Assembly: GCA_029262815.1 (NCBI GenBank)
Contig: JAJCYS010000004.1
Coordinates: 62,001 to 126,000 of the forward strand
DNA length: 64,000 nt
Direction of reading: 5' to 3'
From: Deltaproteobacteria bacterium
Lineage (GTDB): Bacteria; Bdellovibrionota; JAJCYS01
The notes beneath the pieces are model-generated. The model was not told where the DNA came from. It searched no databases and saw nothing but the letters and a program-made list of their open reading frames with translations. Shown here one piece after another: positions 7,824 to 16,239 of this stretch; the first letter of the stretch is position 1; every line of letters starts with the position of its first letter. A program made the translations under genes and the position numbers.

Positions 7824-9104
7824 ATGGAACTGAAGTTAGCATTAGTTGCAATGTCATTATCTGTATTGGCTTATGGTTTGATTTCGAACAAATCGGAAAG
7901 TCACTCTGTTACAGCGCCGATGATATTTGTTACTTTTGGTCTTCTGGGGCACATATTGGGTCTTGCGAAGATTGATCTCTCACATGAATTTATTCATGGT
8001 TTTTTAGAGATCACTTTAATATTAGTTCTTTTTTCAGATGCTTCCAGGATTAATCTTAGGCTCTTAATCAAGCAACACAACTTGCCTTTAAGAATGCTAC
8101 TAATAGGAATGCCGCTCACAATATTATTGGGTGGCATCGGTGCTCAATGGCTATTCAATTTTGAAAGTATTTGGATCGCCTTTCTGTTAGCAGCAATTCT
8201 TGCTCCCACAGATGCGGCGTTAGGACAGGTCGTTGTTTCGAGTAAATACGTCCCAGTAAGAATCAGACAGTCATTAAATGTTGAAAGTGGGTTAAATGAT
8301 GGCATTGCCCTACCCGTTATTCTAATTTTGATTGCGCTATTAAAAACAAAACTTGGTCACAACGTAGAGTCACACGGAGAGGCTGTAGATGCAGCTCAAT
8401 GGATTGCCTTTTCATTAAAACAAGTTCTCTTAGGGCCACTGGCTGGTATCACTGTAGGTTTTTTGGGAGGAAAAATTATTTCTTGGACAGCAAAAAATAA
8501 ATGGATGAACCATACTTACCAAAATCTTAGTTTAATTTCTCTAGGATTTTTGTCGTTTGGATCTGCCGAATTAATTGGCGGAAATGGATTTATTGCTGCT
8601 TTCTGTTCTGGTCTTACCTTAGGTAATACAGCTACAAATTTATGTGAATGCCTCTATGAGTTTGCTGAGACAGAAGGACAACTGCTTACTCTTAGTGTTT
8701 TTTTGTTACTGGGATCAGTTATTTTACCTCAAATTAATACAGAATCACTCGGGATCATTACTTTATATGCGTTCTTGAGTCTTACAATATTCAGAATACT
8801 TCCTGTAAGCATGAGCCTACTTGGTTCAAAACTAAAGCTTCAAAGCCACTTATTTATGGGATGGTTTGGACCAAGAGGGTTGGCATCAATTTTATTTTCA
8901 TTCTTGATGCTTAAAGAAATTCATTCATCAGCTACGGAAATGTTGTTTTCAGTCGTCTTAGTTACGGTATTTTTGAGTATATTTTTACATGGAATGACAG
9001 CGGGACCAGTGGCCAAAGCATACGGTCTCTCAGTTAGCAAAAAAGAAAAGCACCAATATGAACATCTCGATGTTATTGAAATGCCAGTTAAAAATAAAAT
9101 TTAA
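7824..9104 (+). CDS. CPA1-type cation:proton antiporter
   Basis: 426 residues, almost wholly membrane segments (about 12), with the family motifs LAPTDAALGQVVV near 130 and NVESGLNDGIALPV near 155. The family exchanges Na+ or K+ for protons across the inner membrane. The gene begins eight bases after the FMN-reductase stop with AGGGCAG in front, so it belongs to the same transcript. A short charged cytoplasmic tail follows the last helix and has no regulatory domain. An antiporter in a flavin-precursor operon is unusual and may mean redox- or pH-linked transport, but nothing in the sequence proves this. Confidence 0.88.
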   Translation: MELKLALVAMSLSVLAYGLISNKSESHSVTAPMIFVTFGLLGHILGLAKIDLSHEFIHGFLEITLILVLFSDASRINLRLLIKQHNLPLRMLLIGMPLTILLGGIGAQWLFNFESIWIAFLLAAILAPTDAALGQVVVSSKYVPVRIRQSLNVESGLNDGIALPVILILIALLKTKLGHNVESHGEAVDAAQWIAFSLKQVLLGPLAGITVGFLGGKIISWTAKNKWMNHTYQNLSLISLGFLSFGSAELIGGNGFIAAFCSGLTLGNTATNLCECLYEFAETEGQLLTLSVFLLLGSVILPQINTESLGIITLYAFLSLTIFRILPVSMSLLGSKLKLQSHLFMGWFGPRGLASILFSFLMLKEIHSSATEMLFSVVLVTVFLSIFLHGMTAGPVAKAYGLSVSKKEKHQYEHLDVIEMPVKNKI

Positions 9105-9215
9105 AATAAATGAGAAGTAAAACTTAATTCATACAATGCGCAGTCGAAAATTCCTGTTGTCCCTGCCTGCCTGCGCAGGGATCAATCACACAAACCGAAT
9201 AAAATTTCATAAACT

Positions 9216-10364
9216 TTACTCCCCTATTGCAAATAAAAACAAGTCAACCGACTTCTGAATCTCAGCGTACATAAAAGACATAAATTCAGCGTCTTCCGCT
9301 TGCATGTACTGAAGCGCAGATAAGACTGAATCTCTAATGTGTTGGGAGTTATAGGTTTCGTTACTAGATACTTGAGCATGCAATTCAAAAGCATGTTCAG
9401 TCAATTTAATAGGATTAATGTCGAGCACACCGAGAGGTTCAAGTATCTTAGACCCTTTAAGTCGACCTTCTAACCCTATTGTTTTAGAATCTTGAGGATC
9501 CAGCACAGATTCAAAAGATATTAGGGACAAAAAATCACTTCCGCGACATACGTTTTTAACCTGTTGCAACTTTACGTTGATCAGCTTTAAATGATTTACA
9601 ACTGGTTGTACGGCAAAAAGAAGTAAATAGAGTTCCATTTGAGATGTTTTGATTTCATCCTGAACAGTCTGTAATTGCTGCTGATTGATTGCCAATTTAA
9701 GTTTTTCTGTGCTCAGATAATTAATATTTGATTTTAGTCCTTTAATTTTTTTAAATTGCGGCATCGCACTACGTGTTAAGTCCTCTTTGTCTTTTTCTAA
9801 TTCAACTATTTCGTTTTTAAAAGGCTTTTTAATTTTCTCAAACATTGCCTTATTTTTAAACAGTGTTTGGATATCAGAACATCTCTCAACGAAGCTTTTG
9901 CACTCAGAGAATTTTTTGTAACAATCAGCTATAGTGTCATTTCCGATCGAATTACTATTTTTTAACTTTGAAAAACAAATATTTGCTGCTCGAATCAACA
10001 ACAGATTCGTATCAATATGATTAATTTTGACGTTATAGTTCAGTTGTCCAGAATTTTTCTTCTTTGAATCAAACACATGAAAATACGTTATATTGAGTTC
10101 AGGTTTTTCAGATTTTTGCTTATCTCGTCCAATTGCTTTCATTGTTGTGATGACCTTAAATTTATCCAGATTTTGAGTCGTTTCATCAGGGGCTACGTGG
10201 ATTTTTAAATCGAGTAGCACATTATTTTGCTTACTGAGAACTTGATCTGTAACTTTCTTTAGAGCAGCATTGATCTTTGAAAAATCCATTTTGCCAGAAG
10301 CATCGCACGTATAAGAGATAGCAATTATCCCAAAAACAAAGCCGTATTTGAGTATTTTTTTCAT
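9216..10364 (-). CDS. Secreted coiled-coil protein of unknown function
   Basis: 382 residues, not recognised. A signal peptide (MKKILKYGFVFGIIAISYTC, probably cut after DAS) is followed by a Lys-rich region and a long helical stretch at about 180-260 with heptad-like spacing and many Lys, Leu and Gln. Four to five Cys residues around 133-165 could form disulfides. It converges on the antiporter gene. Start chosen because GGGGGAAAGT precedes the ATG. It is A/T-rich like the cassette to its left and could belong to the same acquired stretch. Confidence 0.7.
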   Translation of the reverse strand: MKKILKYGFVFGIIAISYTCDASGKMDFSKINAALKKVTDQVLSKQNNVLLDLKIHVAPDETTQNLDKFKVITTMKAIGRDKQKSEKPELNITYFHVFDSKKKNSGQLNYNVKINHIDTNLLLIRAANICFSKLKNSNSIGNDTIADCYKKFSECKSFVERCSDIQTLFKNKAMFEKIKKPFKNEIVELEKDKEDLTRSAMPQFKKIKGLKSNINYLSTEKLKLAINQQQLQTVQDEIKTSQMELYLLLFAVQPVVNHLKLINVKLQQVKNVCRGSDFLSLISFESVLDPQDSKTIGLEGRLKGSKILEPLGVLDINPIKLTEHAFELHAQVSSNETYNSQHIRDSVLSALQYMQAEDAEFMSFMYAEIQKSVDLFLFAIGE

Positions 10365-10385
10365 ACTTTCCCCCTATTAAGAATG

Positions 10386-10413
10386 AGTATAGTAAAGCAC
10401 AAGATTGATTCAA
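10386..10413 (-). promoter_or_regulatory. Candidate sigma70-type promoter for the gene at 9216-10364
   Basis: Read on the minus strand, TTGAAT (10408-10413) and TATACT (10386-10391) are 16 bases apart. The predicted start of transcription is near 10379, about 15 bases before the ATG, which still leaves room for the GGGGGAAAG ribosome-binding site. Confidence 0.45.
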
Positions 10414-10457
10414 AGGATTGATTTCAGAAGAAAATAGCTCGAATTCGCCTTGAGAGA

Positions 10458-10486
10458 TTGACTTATGAGGTTATTTTCGGTAAAAC
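10458..10486 (+). promoter_or_regulatory. Candidate promoter for the gene at 10499
   Basis: TTGACT (10458-10463) and TAAAAC (10481-10486) are 17 bases apart. Transcription would begin near 10493, only about six bases before the ATG, in line with the short leaders seen elsewhere in this window. The -10 match is weak. Confidence 0.35.
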
Positions 10487-10498
10487 TTCTGGTCTGTC

Positions 10499-11485
10499 AT
10501 GAAAAAGAAGCTTTTCTTTATTCTTTTGGCCTTATGTCTCCATCCCAATGTCATCTATGACTGCAATAATACATACCAAAAAATCATCGCTACATTTAAT
10601 GACGAATTTGCTACTCAATTCAAAATCAGATATGAACAGGACTTTTTATCTCAAACATGGAAAGCCAAATGGCCAAACGGGCCATATCGAGATATATGGC
10701 GTTACAGATTGAAAAACATTTTTTATAACTATATAAAAGAGCGAGAAAATCGAAAAACCTTGATTCAGTATTTGTTTAACCAATCTAAACCAATCCCAGA
10801 CTTACCAAAGGTATTGCTGAACAAGCTCGTTAAAATCGATAATTTAGATATGTTAAGCATCATTCCATTTTTCATAAAATTTGATGAATCAATAAAAGAA
10901 CGCTCTACATGTTCAATTATTGATGAAATTTTTTCTCGAACTTCAGAAGAAAAGTCTGACGATCTTAGTATTCTTTTCGAAACTTTTGACAGCTATTATC
11001 AATATAGCCATCTGGACACATACGAACTAGACCGCGTTCAAAATGAGCTTGGACTCATAGATACAAAAATAATAAAACCCTGGGCTCAATCGTATGTTAT
11101 CTATCGACATCCAACCCACCAAACCCTCAAATTTAGAACTTCAAATCGTGAACCTGTGGAACATGGCATGTTGGGATTAAATCTTGATATTATATTTGCT
11201 GGGAAATATATCGCAAATAAAGAAGGTTATATGCGAGCCATTACAACAGAAAGCGGTACTTTTATGGAAGCCAGATATGAGTTAATTGTTGAATTCATCA
11301 AACAGTTTACTGAAATGAATAGTAATGACTATCATGCACTCATGACGTATACCAATGATTTAGATAGACTTGCGCTAAAGCATATCTTAACTAATTTTTT
11401 TAATCTCAAATTTTCAAATAGGCTGACTACATGGGAAGATCGGATCCTGACTTCAAAAGATAGCTTTGGTAAAATGTGGGATTAA
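10499..11485 (+). CDS. Secreted protein of unknown function
   Basis: 328 residues, not recognised. A signal peptide (MKKKLFFILLALCLHPNV) is followed by a mature part beginning near DCNNTYQK, as in the secreted family at 11494 and 47373-52149, whose mature ends also begin with a Cys close to the cleavage site. I see no other similarity to that family. It is mostly helical, rich in Asp, Tyr and Lys, without membrane segments. It converges on the next gene with an eight-base gap. The coding DNA is A/T-rich. Confidence 0.7.
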   Translation: MKKKLFFILLALCLHPNVIYDCNNTYQKIIATFNDEFATQFKIRYEQDFLSQTWKAKWPNGPYRDIWRYRLKNIFYNYIKERENRKTLIQYLFNQSKPIPDLPKVLLNKLVKIDNLDMLSIIPFFIKFDESIKERSTCSIIDEIFSRTSEEKSDDLSILFETFDSYYQYSHLDTYELDRVQNELGLIDTKIIKPWAQSYVIYRHPTHQTLKFRTSNREPVEHGMLGLNLDIIFAGKYIANKEGYMRAITTESGTFMEARYELIVEFIKQFTEMNSNDYHALMTYTNDLDRLALKHILTNFFNLKFSNRLTTWEDRILTSKDSFGKMWD

Positions 11486-11493
11486 TACATGTC

Positions 11494-13041
11494 TCACCAA
11501 TTTCGCTCACGCTCAATACGTTCAATAAAATTATTTATCTGCTCAAAATCGGGCCAATCTTCTATGAGGAGCTTGTACAAGGATTGCGACCATACCAGCC
11601 CATTTCCAAGTTGAATACGTGTTTTTTGAATTCCTGAATTATGACTAGCCAAAGAAACCACGGGCAATGGCTCACCAGCGTACCGCGCTGTTGAATCATA
11701 CACCCTCACACCTAAGGCAACATGGTTCTCCAGTGCCTCACTTTTAGTCTTCAAATGTCGAGCTGAATTACTATAATCAAATACTTTCACAGTCAATTGA
11801 ATATCCTGTGCACCGATTGGAACTCTCTTTGCATACGTAATTTTTGCTAATTGAGGCGACAAAAGTTGATGGATGAGTGATAAAAATAATTCTGGGTTTA
11901 GCAGGTCAACTCTAAAATCGTTTTCCTTCAAAAGAGTCTCAGCTTTTTTAAAAAAATCTGTAAACTTTTTCAAATTTTTAAATGGTTGCGTGTGCCATAA
12001 GACGTACCCAATTTGAATGCCCTGATGATAAAATTCAACACCCATCACCACACTATTAAGATCAGTTCTGAGAAGATTGATTGATTGTAACGGCCTACCC
12101 TGATGAGGCCATAATTGATGCTTAAATAGGCTGTTTGAGTCACCAAATGAATTCGGCTCTAGAAATATCCGCTCTAATCCATAAAATTGCATCAAATTAT
12201 AATTATCTGAACCATGAGGTAATTGAACTACCCGCTGGCTCAACTGGTGCGTGTATATTTGATGGTTATCTAAATCGTCATAAATTATGGTTTGCCCATG
12301 AGGATGACTCATATTCGAAATAAGGCTCAGCTGACCGTCATTTGATAATTGGGCCGCAATATTCTCACTGTGGTGCTTTTTTAGCGTTGCTTGATTGACA
12401 TGAAGCCAAAGTCTGTTTCGGCCCTGTCTTGACTCTCTGATTCCAATCCAATCTACCAAGCCCAATGAATGTTCATCTACCCTTGACGTCCACATATGAT
12501 AGTCAGGCCCACCATCAACTTTTCTCACATCCGTAAACATCATAATGTGCGGAACAAAAGGAGTTGGCCAGGGTATCAAATCTTGGGTTCCAAAAGCATT
12601 GGCAAGACTCACAAATGATTGATCAAGCGTTAAGAGTTTGAATTGGGAATAAGCATCGACACTGCTTTGTTCAAATTCAGACTCCTTATATAATTCAAAT
12701 GGTTTGACGAGAAACGTGAGCGTATTTAATCCGGGCAAAGTGGGCTCGTAAGTCACGAATTTTTTACGTCCCCCTCTGGTTTCCTCATATGGCAAATTTG
12801 CAATTGACTCAATAGGAATGAGCATGGGCGTTTCCATCATTGATGATTCTATGTACGACTGCTTTAAGGCTGCTCGTAAGTCATGCACAGAAAATGGATA
12901 AAACACGGGTTTGCTCGAAAATGTAGAATGGGTCAACTGTTTAAAGTCAGAATGAAAAGCACAACCCAAGTCTGTCAGAATCTGACTTCCAAAGACCAAA
13001 TAGGGGAACAATAAAAATAATCCTAGGATCACATGCCACAT
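11494..13041 (-). CDS. Secreted protein, lone member of a four-gene family
   Basis: 515 residues. Signal peptide MWHVILGLFLLFPYLVFGS, then a Cys near residue 27, KPVFYPF near 45, LIPWPTPFVPHIM near 160, SHPHGQTIIYDD near 255, a YGLERIFLEPNSFG stretch and WPHQGRPLQS near 325. The same landmarks recur in order in the three tandem genes at 47373-52149 (for example KPHGQVIVYRD, LMPWPQHFMTYY and WPEQGRPLQS), so this is a paralogue placed apart. Function unknown. The absence of membrane segments and the signal peptide point to the periplasm or outside the cell. No ribosome-binding site is clear before the ATG. Confidence 0.75.
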   Translation of the reverse strand: MWHVILGLFLLFPYLVFGSQILTDLGCAFHSDFKQLTHSTFSSKPVFYPFSVHDLRAALKQSYIESSMMETPMLIPIESIANLPYEETRGGRKKFVTYEPTLPGLNTLTFLVKPFELYKESEFEQSSVDAYSQFKLLTLDQSFVSLANAFGTQDLIPWPTPFVPHIMMFTDVRKVDGGPDYHMWTSRVDEHSLGLVDWIGIRESRQGRNRLWLHVNQATLKKHHSENIAAQLSNDGQLSLISNMSHPHGQTIIYDDLDNHQIYTHQLSQRVVQLPHGSDNYNLMQFYGLERIFLEPNSFGDSNSLFKHQLWPHQGRPLQSINLLRTDLNSVVMGVEFYHQGIQIGYVLWHTQPFKNLKKFTDFFKKAETLLKENDFRVDLLNPELFLSLIHQLLSPQLAKITYAKRVPIGAQDIQLTVKVFDYSNSARHLKTKSEALENHVALGVRVYDSTARYAGEPLPVVSLASHNSGIQKTRIQLGNGLVWSQSLYKLLIEDWPDFEQINNFIERIERERNW

Positions 13042-13068
13042 CTCAACACCACCCCATGGTAAGTGGCA

Positions 13069-13917
13069 TTATGATAGCTTACGACACTGCTCCCAAGCAA
13101 CCATGAGACGTTTACGGTTGGCACCCCATCTATACTGTCCTAAAATGCCCATCTTACGAATGATCCTATGGCAGGGAATAACATACGAGATAGAATTGTG
13201 GGCAACTGCACTTGCAGCTGCCCGAACTGCTTTGGGTTCTTTGATAGACTCTGCTAGGCCTTCGTAGGAGATCAAGGAGTGTTCGGGTAAACGCAAAAGT
13301 CCCATCCACACCTTCACTTGAAACGAAGTGCCTTTTACAAACAGGGGCAATTCGGTACGTTCATTTGAAGGTTGAAAAATTGATTTGCAAAACTGACCGG
13401 TTTTACAACTGTCTTCAACTAACTCAGCTAATGGCCAATCCAAACCCAACTCAGTTAATATGTCTGATCTACTTTCTCTCACAAAACCTAAAAAACATAA
13501 ACCTCGATCAGTCCCCGCTATCAGACAGTCACCAAACGGACTTTCATGAAACCCATACGTAACCTGAAGTCCATGACCCATTTTTTTATATTCTCCAGGT
13601 GTTACCGAATCCACAGTTACAAACAAATCATGTAACCGACTTGAGCTTGATAGTCCAACGTCTAGACTGGCGTCCAATACAGACGATTGCGATTCTCTTA
13701 AAATCGCTTTTGCATGATTTAACGAAAGAACCGACTGAAACTGCTTTGGTGTCACACCGGCCCATCGTTTAAACGTACGTTGAAAATGAAAAGGACTTAA
13801 CCCCACGACATTCGAAAGTTCATCCAGACTTGGGTGATCCATTTGGTGAGCGTCAAGGTAGGTCAACACTTTCGACATACGTTCATAATCCTGATTACCA
13901 TCGTTCTGTGTTTTCAT
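13069..13917 (-). CDS. ada: Ada-like AraC regulator / O6-methylguanine-DNA methyltransferase
   Basis: 282 residues from the chosen ATG (13915-13917). A longer frame would need a TTG further upstream and adds residues unlike the family. The AraC-type helix-turn-helix region covers about 15-110 (LDELSNVVGLSPFHFQRTFK), then the methyltransferase domain with active site VIPCHRIIRK near 250, where Cys accepts the alkyl group. The N-terminal zinc domain of E. coli Ada, which takes methyl from phosphotriesters and triggers induction, is absent. The protein may therefore repair O6-alkylguanine and bind DNA without the classical methylation switch. Confidence 0.88.
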   Translation of the reverse strand: MKTQNDGNQDYERMSKVLTYLDAHQMDHPSLDELSNVVGLSPFHFQRTFKRWAGVTPKQFQSVLSLNHAKAILRESQSSVLDASLDVGLSSSSRLHDLFVTVDSVTPGEYKKMGHGLQVTYGFHESPFGDCLIAGTDRGLCFLGFVRESRSDILTELGLDWPLAELVEDSCKTGQFCKSIFQPSNERTELPLFVKGTSFQVKVWMGLLRLPEHSLISYEGLAESIKEPKAVRAAASAVAHNSISYVIPCHRIIRKMGILGQYRWGANRKRLMVAWEQCRKLS

Positions 13918-13977
13918 AAAAACTATTCTGTCGTGTAAGTAACCATAAAAACCACCCAAATCTTGCGATTCAGGGCA

Positions 13978-15651
13978 TTATAGTCGTTCTAAGGCATTCA
14001 TATTCAATAGCTTCATGCCCTCTCTCAATCCCGATTGTGCGAGCTTTAGAACCCAGAGTAATGTTTGACGGATATTAGCATCTGTCTCTTTACTGATATT
14101 GTATGCATGATAAAAAGCGTTTGACGCTTTGGCAAGTTCAACTAAATATCGACCAAATACAGATGGATCCGACAACGCACGTTGAGCTGTGACTCTAAAA
14201 TGCATCAACTGAAATAGAAGTTGATGGATCGGTTCTGCTTTAATTGGCAATCGAAATGTATGGGGTCGTTCGACATCTTCTAACTCAAGTTTTCTTAAAA
14301 TACCGGACAATCTTGCATAGGCATAATAGACATAAGGCCCCGTGTCACCTTCGACATTAAAAATATCTTCCCATTTGAACTCGACATTTCGATCGATCCC
14401 ATGAAACAGCTGTCCAAAAATCAATGCCCCCACACCTACTTCTTTTGCGACTCTGTCTAATTGTGGGATTTCGCCTTTTTGGCCCATTCGTTTTTTCATC
14501 TCTTCTGTAGCTTGCGAAATCACATCCTGAAGCATCACAACAGTTCCTTTACGAGACGACATTTTAAGCCCACTAATTTTCATCAAACCATAGGGAATAT
14601 GCTCAAGCTCATGGCTGAGTACTTTTGCGCACTGCAAAACTTTGCGAAGCTGTTTGACATGTAGCGACTGCTCAGAACCAATTACATAGAGTAATTTCGA
14701 CACCCCATAATGATTCATTCGATACTGTGCACTAAGAATATCTCGTACCAAATACACTGAAGACTTATCTGACTTAATCAGAATCAAAGACGGAAATTCG
14801 TCGTTATCAAACTTGAGGACTTGGGTACCTTCGGATGGGACTATTGAAATGCCTTTACATTTTTTCAGCCAAGGTAAAAGCTTTTTGTTCTGATTGGCAT
14901 AATTAAACTCACCATCCCAGACATCAAAATGAACTCCCAGTGCCTCATATACATATTCGAAGGCTTCACGGGTTACTTTATACACTTCATCGTGAAACGG
15001 GATGAGACTTTCATCTTTAAATTCTAGGGCTTTTGTGAAGGCTCCCTTTGCCGCCTCATCAGCGTGATCCTCATAGCCTACATACGCTGCGTACAGTTCA
15101 TCCATAGAGTATTGACGTGTCTTCCAGGTATCTCCATATAGGGCACGAACGCCCACACAAAGTCGACCAAATGCACTGCCCATGTCGCCTAGGTAGTTGT
15201 ACCGAATAACGCTATAACCACAATAAGTATAAAGATTACCCAATACGTGCCCGATGATGGTACCTCTGAGATGATGAATTCCAAGTGGTTTAGCCAAATT
15301 GGGGCTACTGTATTCAATTAATATGGGAGAGAGATCCGATTTTTTGTCAAAAGGGTCAAGTAGGACATCTGGCGAGTAGGTTTGCTTGAGCAATACCTCC
15401 CAATTTAAGAATACATTGACGTAGGGGCCTACGGCCCTTAGCTCTGATACGGATGCAGGTAAGTCCTTCGCCTCTTTGACTACTTGATTAGCCAACTCTG
15501 GAGGAGAGCAAGATTTTTCTTTCGCAAATCGGAACATGGGCACTCCTATATGGCCTAGTTCCCATTTAGGGGGCTTTATCCACTCTACCCCTGAATATCC
15601 TAAGTGCTCAAATACTTGGCTTAACTCATTTAATGTCTTTGTAATCATCAT
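13978..15651 (-). CDS. argS: Arginyl-tRNA synthetase
   Basis: 557 residues, class I synthetase charging tRNA-Arg. The domain order is Arg-tRNA N-terminal domain, catalytic Rossmann core beginning at SSPNLAKPLGIHHLRGT (about 114-130), GLKMSSRKGT (KMSKS loop, near 360) and the helical DALR anticodon-binding domain from about 435. The HIGH signature, usually HVGH in this enzyme, reads GIHH here. Two ATG codons in tandem (15649-15651 and 15646-15648) could start the protein. A -10-like TAAAAT on the minus strand at 15656-15661 would place the transcript start almost at these codons. Divergent from rnhA. Confidence 0.93.
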   Translation of the reverse strand: MMITKTLNELSQVFEHLGYSGVEWIKPPKWELGHIGVPMFRFAKEKSCSPPELANQVVKEAKDLPASVSELRAVGPYVNVFLNWEVLLKQTYSPDVLLDPFDKKSDLSPILIEYSSPNLAKPLGIHHLRGTIIGHVLGNLYTYCGYSVIRYNYLGDMGSAFGRLCVGVRALYGDTWKTRQYSMDELYAAYVGYEDHADEAAKGAFTKALEFKDESLIPFHDEVYKVTREAFEYVYEALGVHFDVWDGEFNYANQNKKLLPWLKKCKGISIVPSEGTQVLKFDNDEFPSLILIKSDKSSVYLVRDILSAQYRMNHYGVSKLLYVIGSEQSLHVKQLRKVLQCAKVLSHELEHIPYGLMKISGLKMSSRKGTVVMLQDVISQATEEMKKRMGQKGEIPQLDRVAKEVGVGALIFGQLFHGIDRNVEFKWEDIFNVEGDTGPYVYYAYARLSGILRKLELEDVERPHTFRLPIKAEPIHQLLFQLMHFRVTAQRALSDPSVFGRYLVELAKASNAFYHAYNISKETDANIRQTLLWVLKLAQSGLREGMKLLNMNALERL

Positions 15652-15657
15652 TCCGAT

Positions 15658-15686
15658 TTTACATCTCTTTCAGATGCGAATATAAT
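15658..15686 (+). promoter_or_regulatory. rnhA promoter overlapping a divergent argS -10 box
   Basis: TTTACA (15658-15663) and a perfect TATAAT (15681-15686) are 17 bases apart. The rnhA ATG is nine bases after the -10, so the predicted leader is about three bases. On the other strand TAAAAT (15656-15661) could be the -10 of argS, overlapping the rnhA -35, so the two promoters would compete. Confidence 0.6.
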
Positions 15687-15695
15687 GCTTTTTTC

Positions 15696-16136
15696 ATGGT
15701 AAAGATTTTTTCAGATGGCGCGTGTTTAGGAAATCCGGGACCTGGATCCTATGGTACGCTTATTCAGCTTGAATCCGGCGAAGAATTGACCCTTTCAGGC
15801 TTTTCGCAACAAACGACCAACAACAAGATGGAAATGATGGGGGTCATTGCTGGGTTAAGCCACTTTAAGACACCTATTACCTGTAGTGTCACCACAGACT
15901 CACAGTATGTTTCCAAAGGCATGACCGAATGGCTACCCAAATGGGTCCAAAATAATTGGAGAAGCAAAGTCAGCCGTGCACCTATCAAAAACAAAGAACT
16001 TTGGGAACAAATTCATGAACTGCTTCAGTTTCATCAAATTCACGTCTATTGGACTCGTGGCCATGTCGGACATCCAGAAAACGAACGATGTCATGAATTA
16101 GCTCAAGAGGTTCTTCAAAAAAGAAATTTGATTTAA
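15696..16136 (+). CDS. rnhA: Ribonuclease HI
   Basis: 146 residues, usual length. Cuts the RNA strand of RNA-DNA hybrids. The first three metal-binding residues are present (D7 in FSDGACLGNPG, E46 in NNKMEMMG, D68 in VTTDSQYV), as is the conserved His at 123 (TRGHVGHPENER). The fourth, the Asp usually found in NERCDELA, is His133 here (NERCHELA). No ribosome-binding site is seen; the ATG is set by the conserved start and by a -10 box nine bases upstream, suggesting leaderless translation. Divergent from argS and convergent with purF. Confidence 0.95.
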   Translation: MVKIFSDGACLGNPGPGSYGTLIQLESGEELTLSGFSQQTTNNKMEMMGVIAGLSHFKTPITCSVTTDSQYVSKGMTEWLPKWVQNNWRSKVSRAPIKNKELWEQIHELLQFHQIHVYWTRGHVGHPENERCHELAQEVLQKRNLI

Positions 16137-16239
16137 TATTTCTTCCACAATGATCTTCCTGAAAAATAGTCAGAAGAAAGTTTGGAAGAGTGAGAATGAC
16201 AAAAAAAAGAAAAAACGCTCGCAATGAATTTAAGCGTCT

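Noticed and set aside
9161..9180. Terminator at CCCTGCC...GCAGGG between convergent genes
   Set aside because: The stem is only six bases and no T tract follows on either strand; it may be chance or a repeat fragment.
9105..9215. Right-hand att site duplicating the tRNA-Pro 3' end
   Set aside because: I looked for CGAATCTGCTCGCCCCGA-like sequence behind the cassette up to 10498 and saw no match, and no integrase is present.
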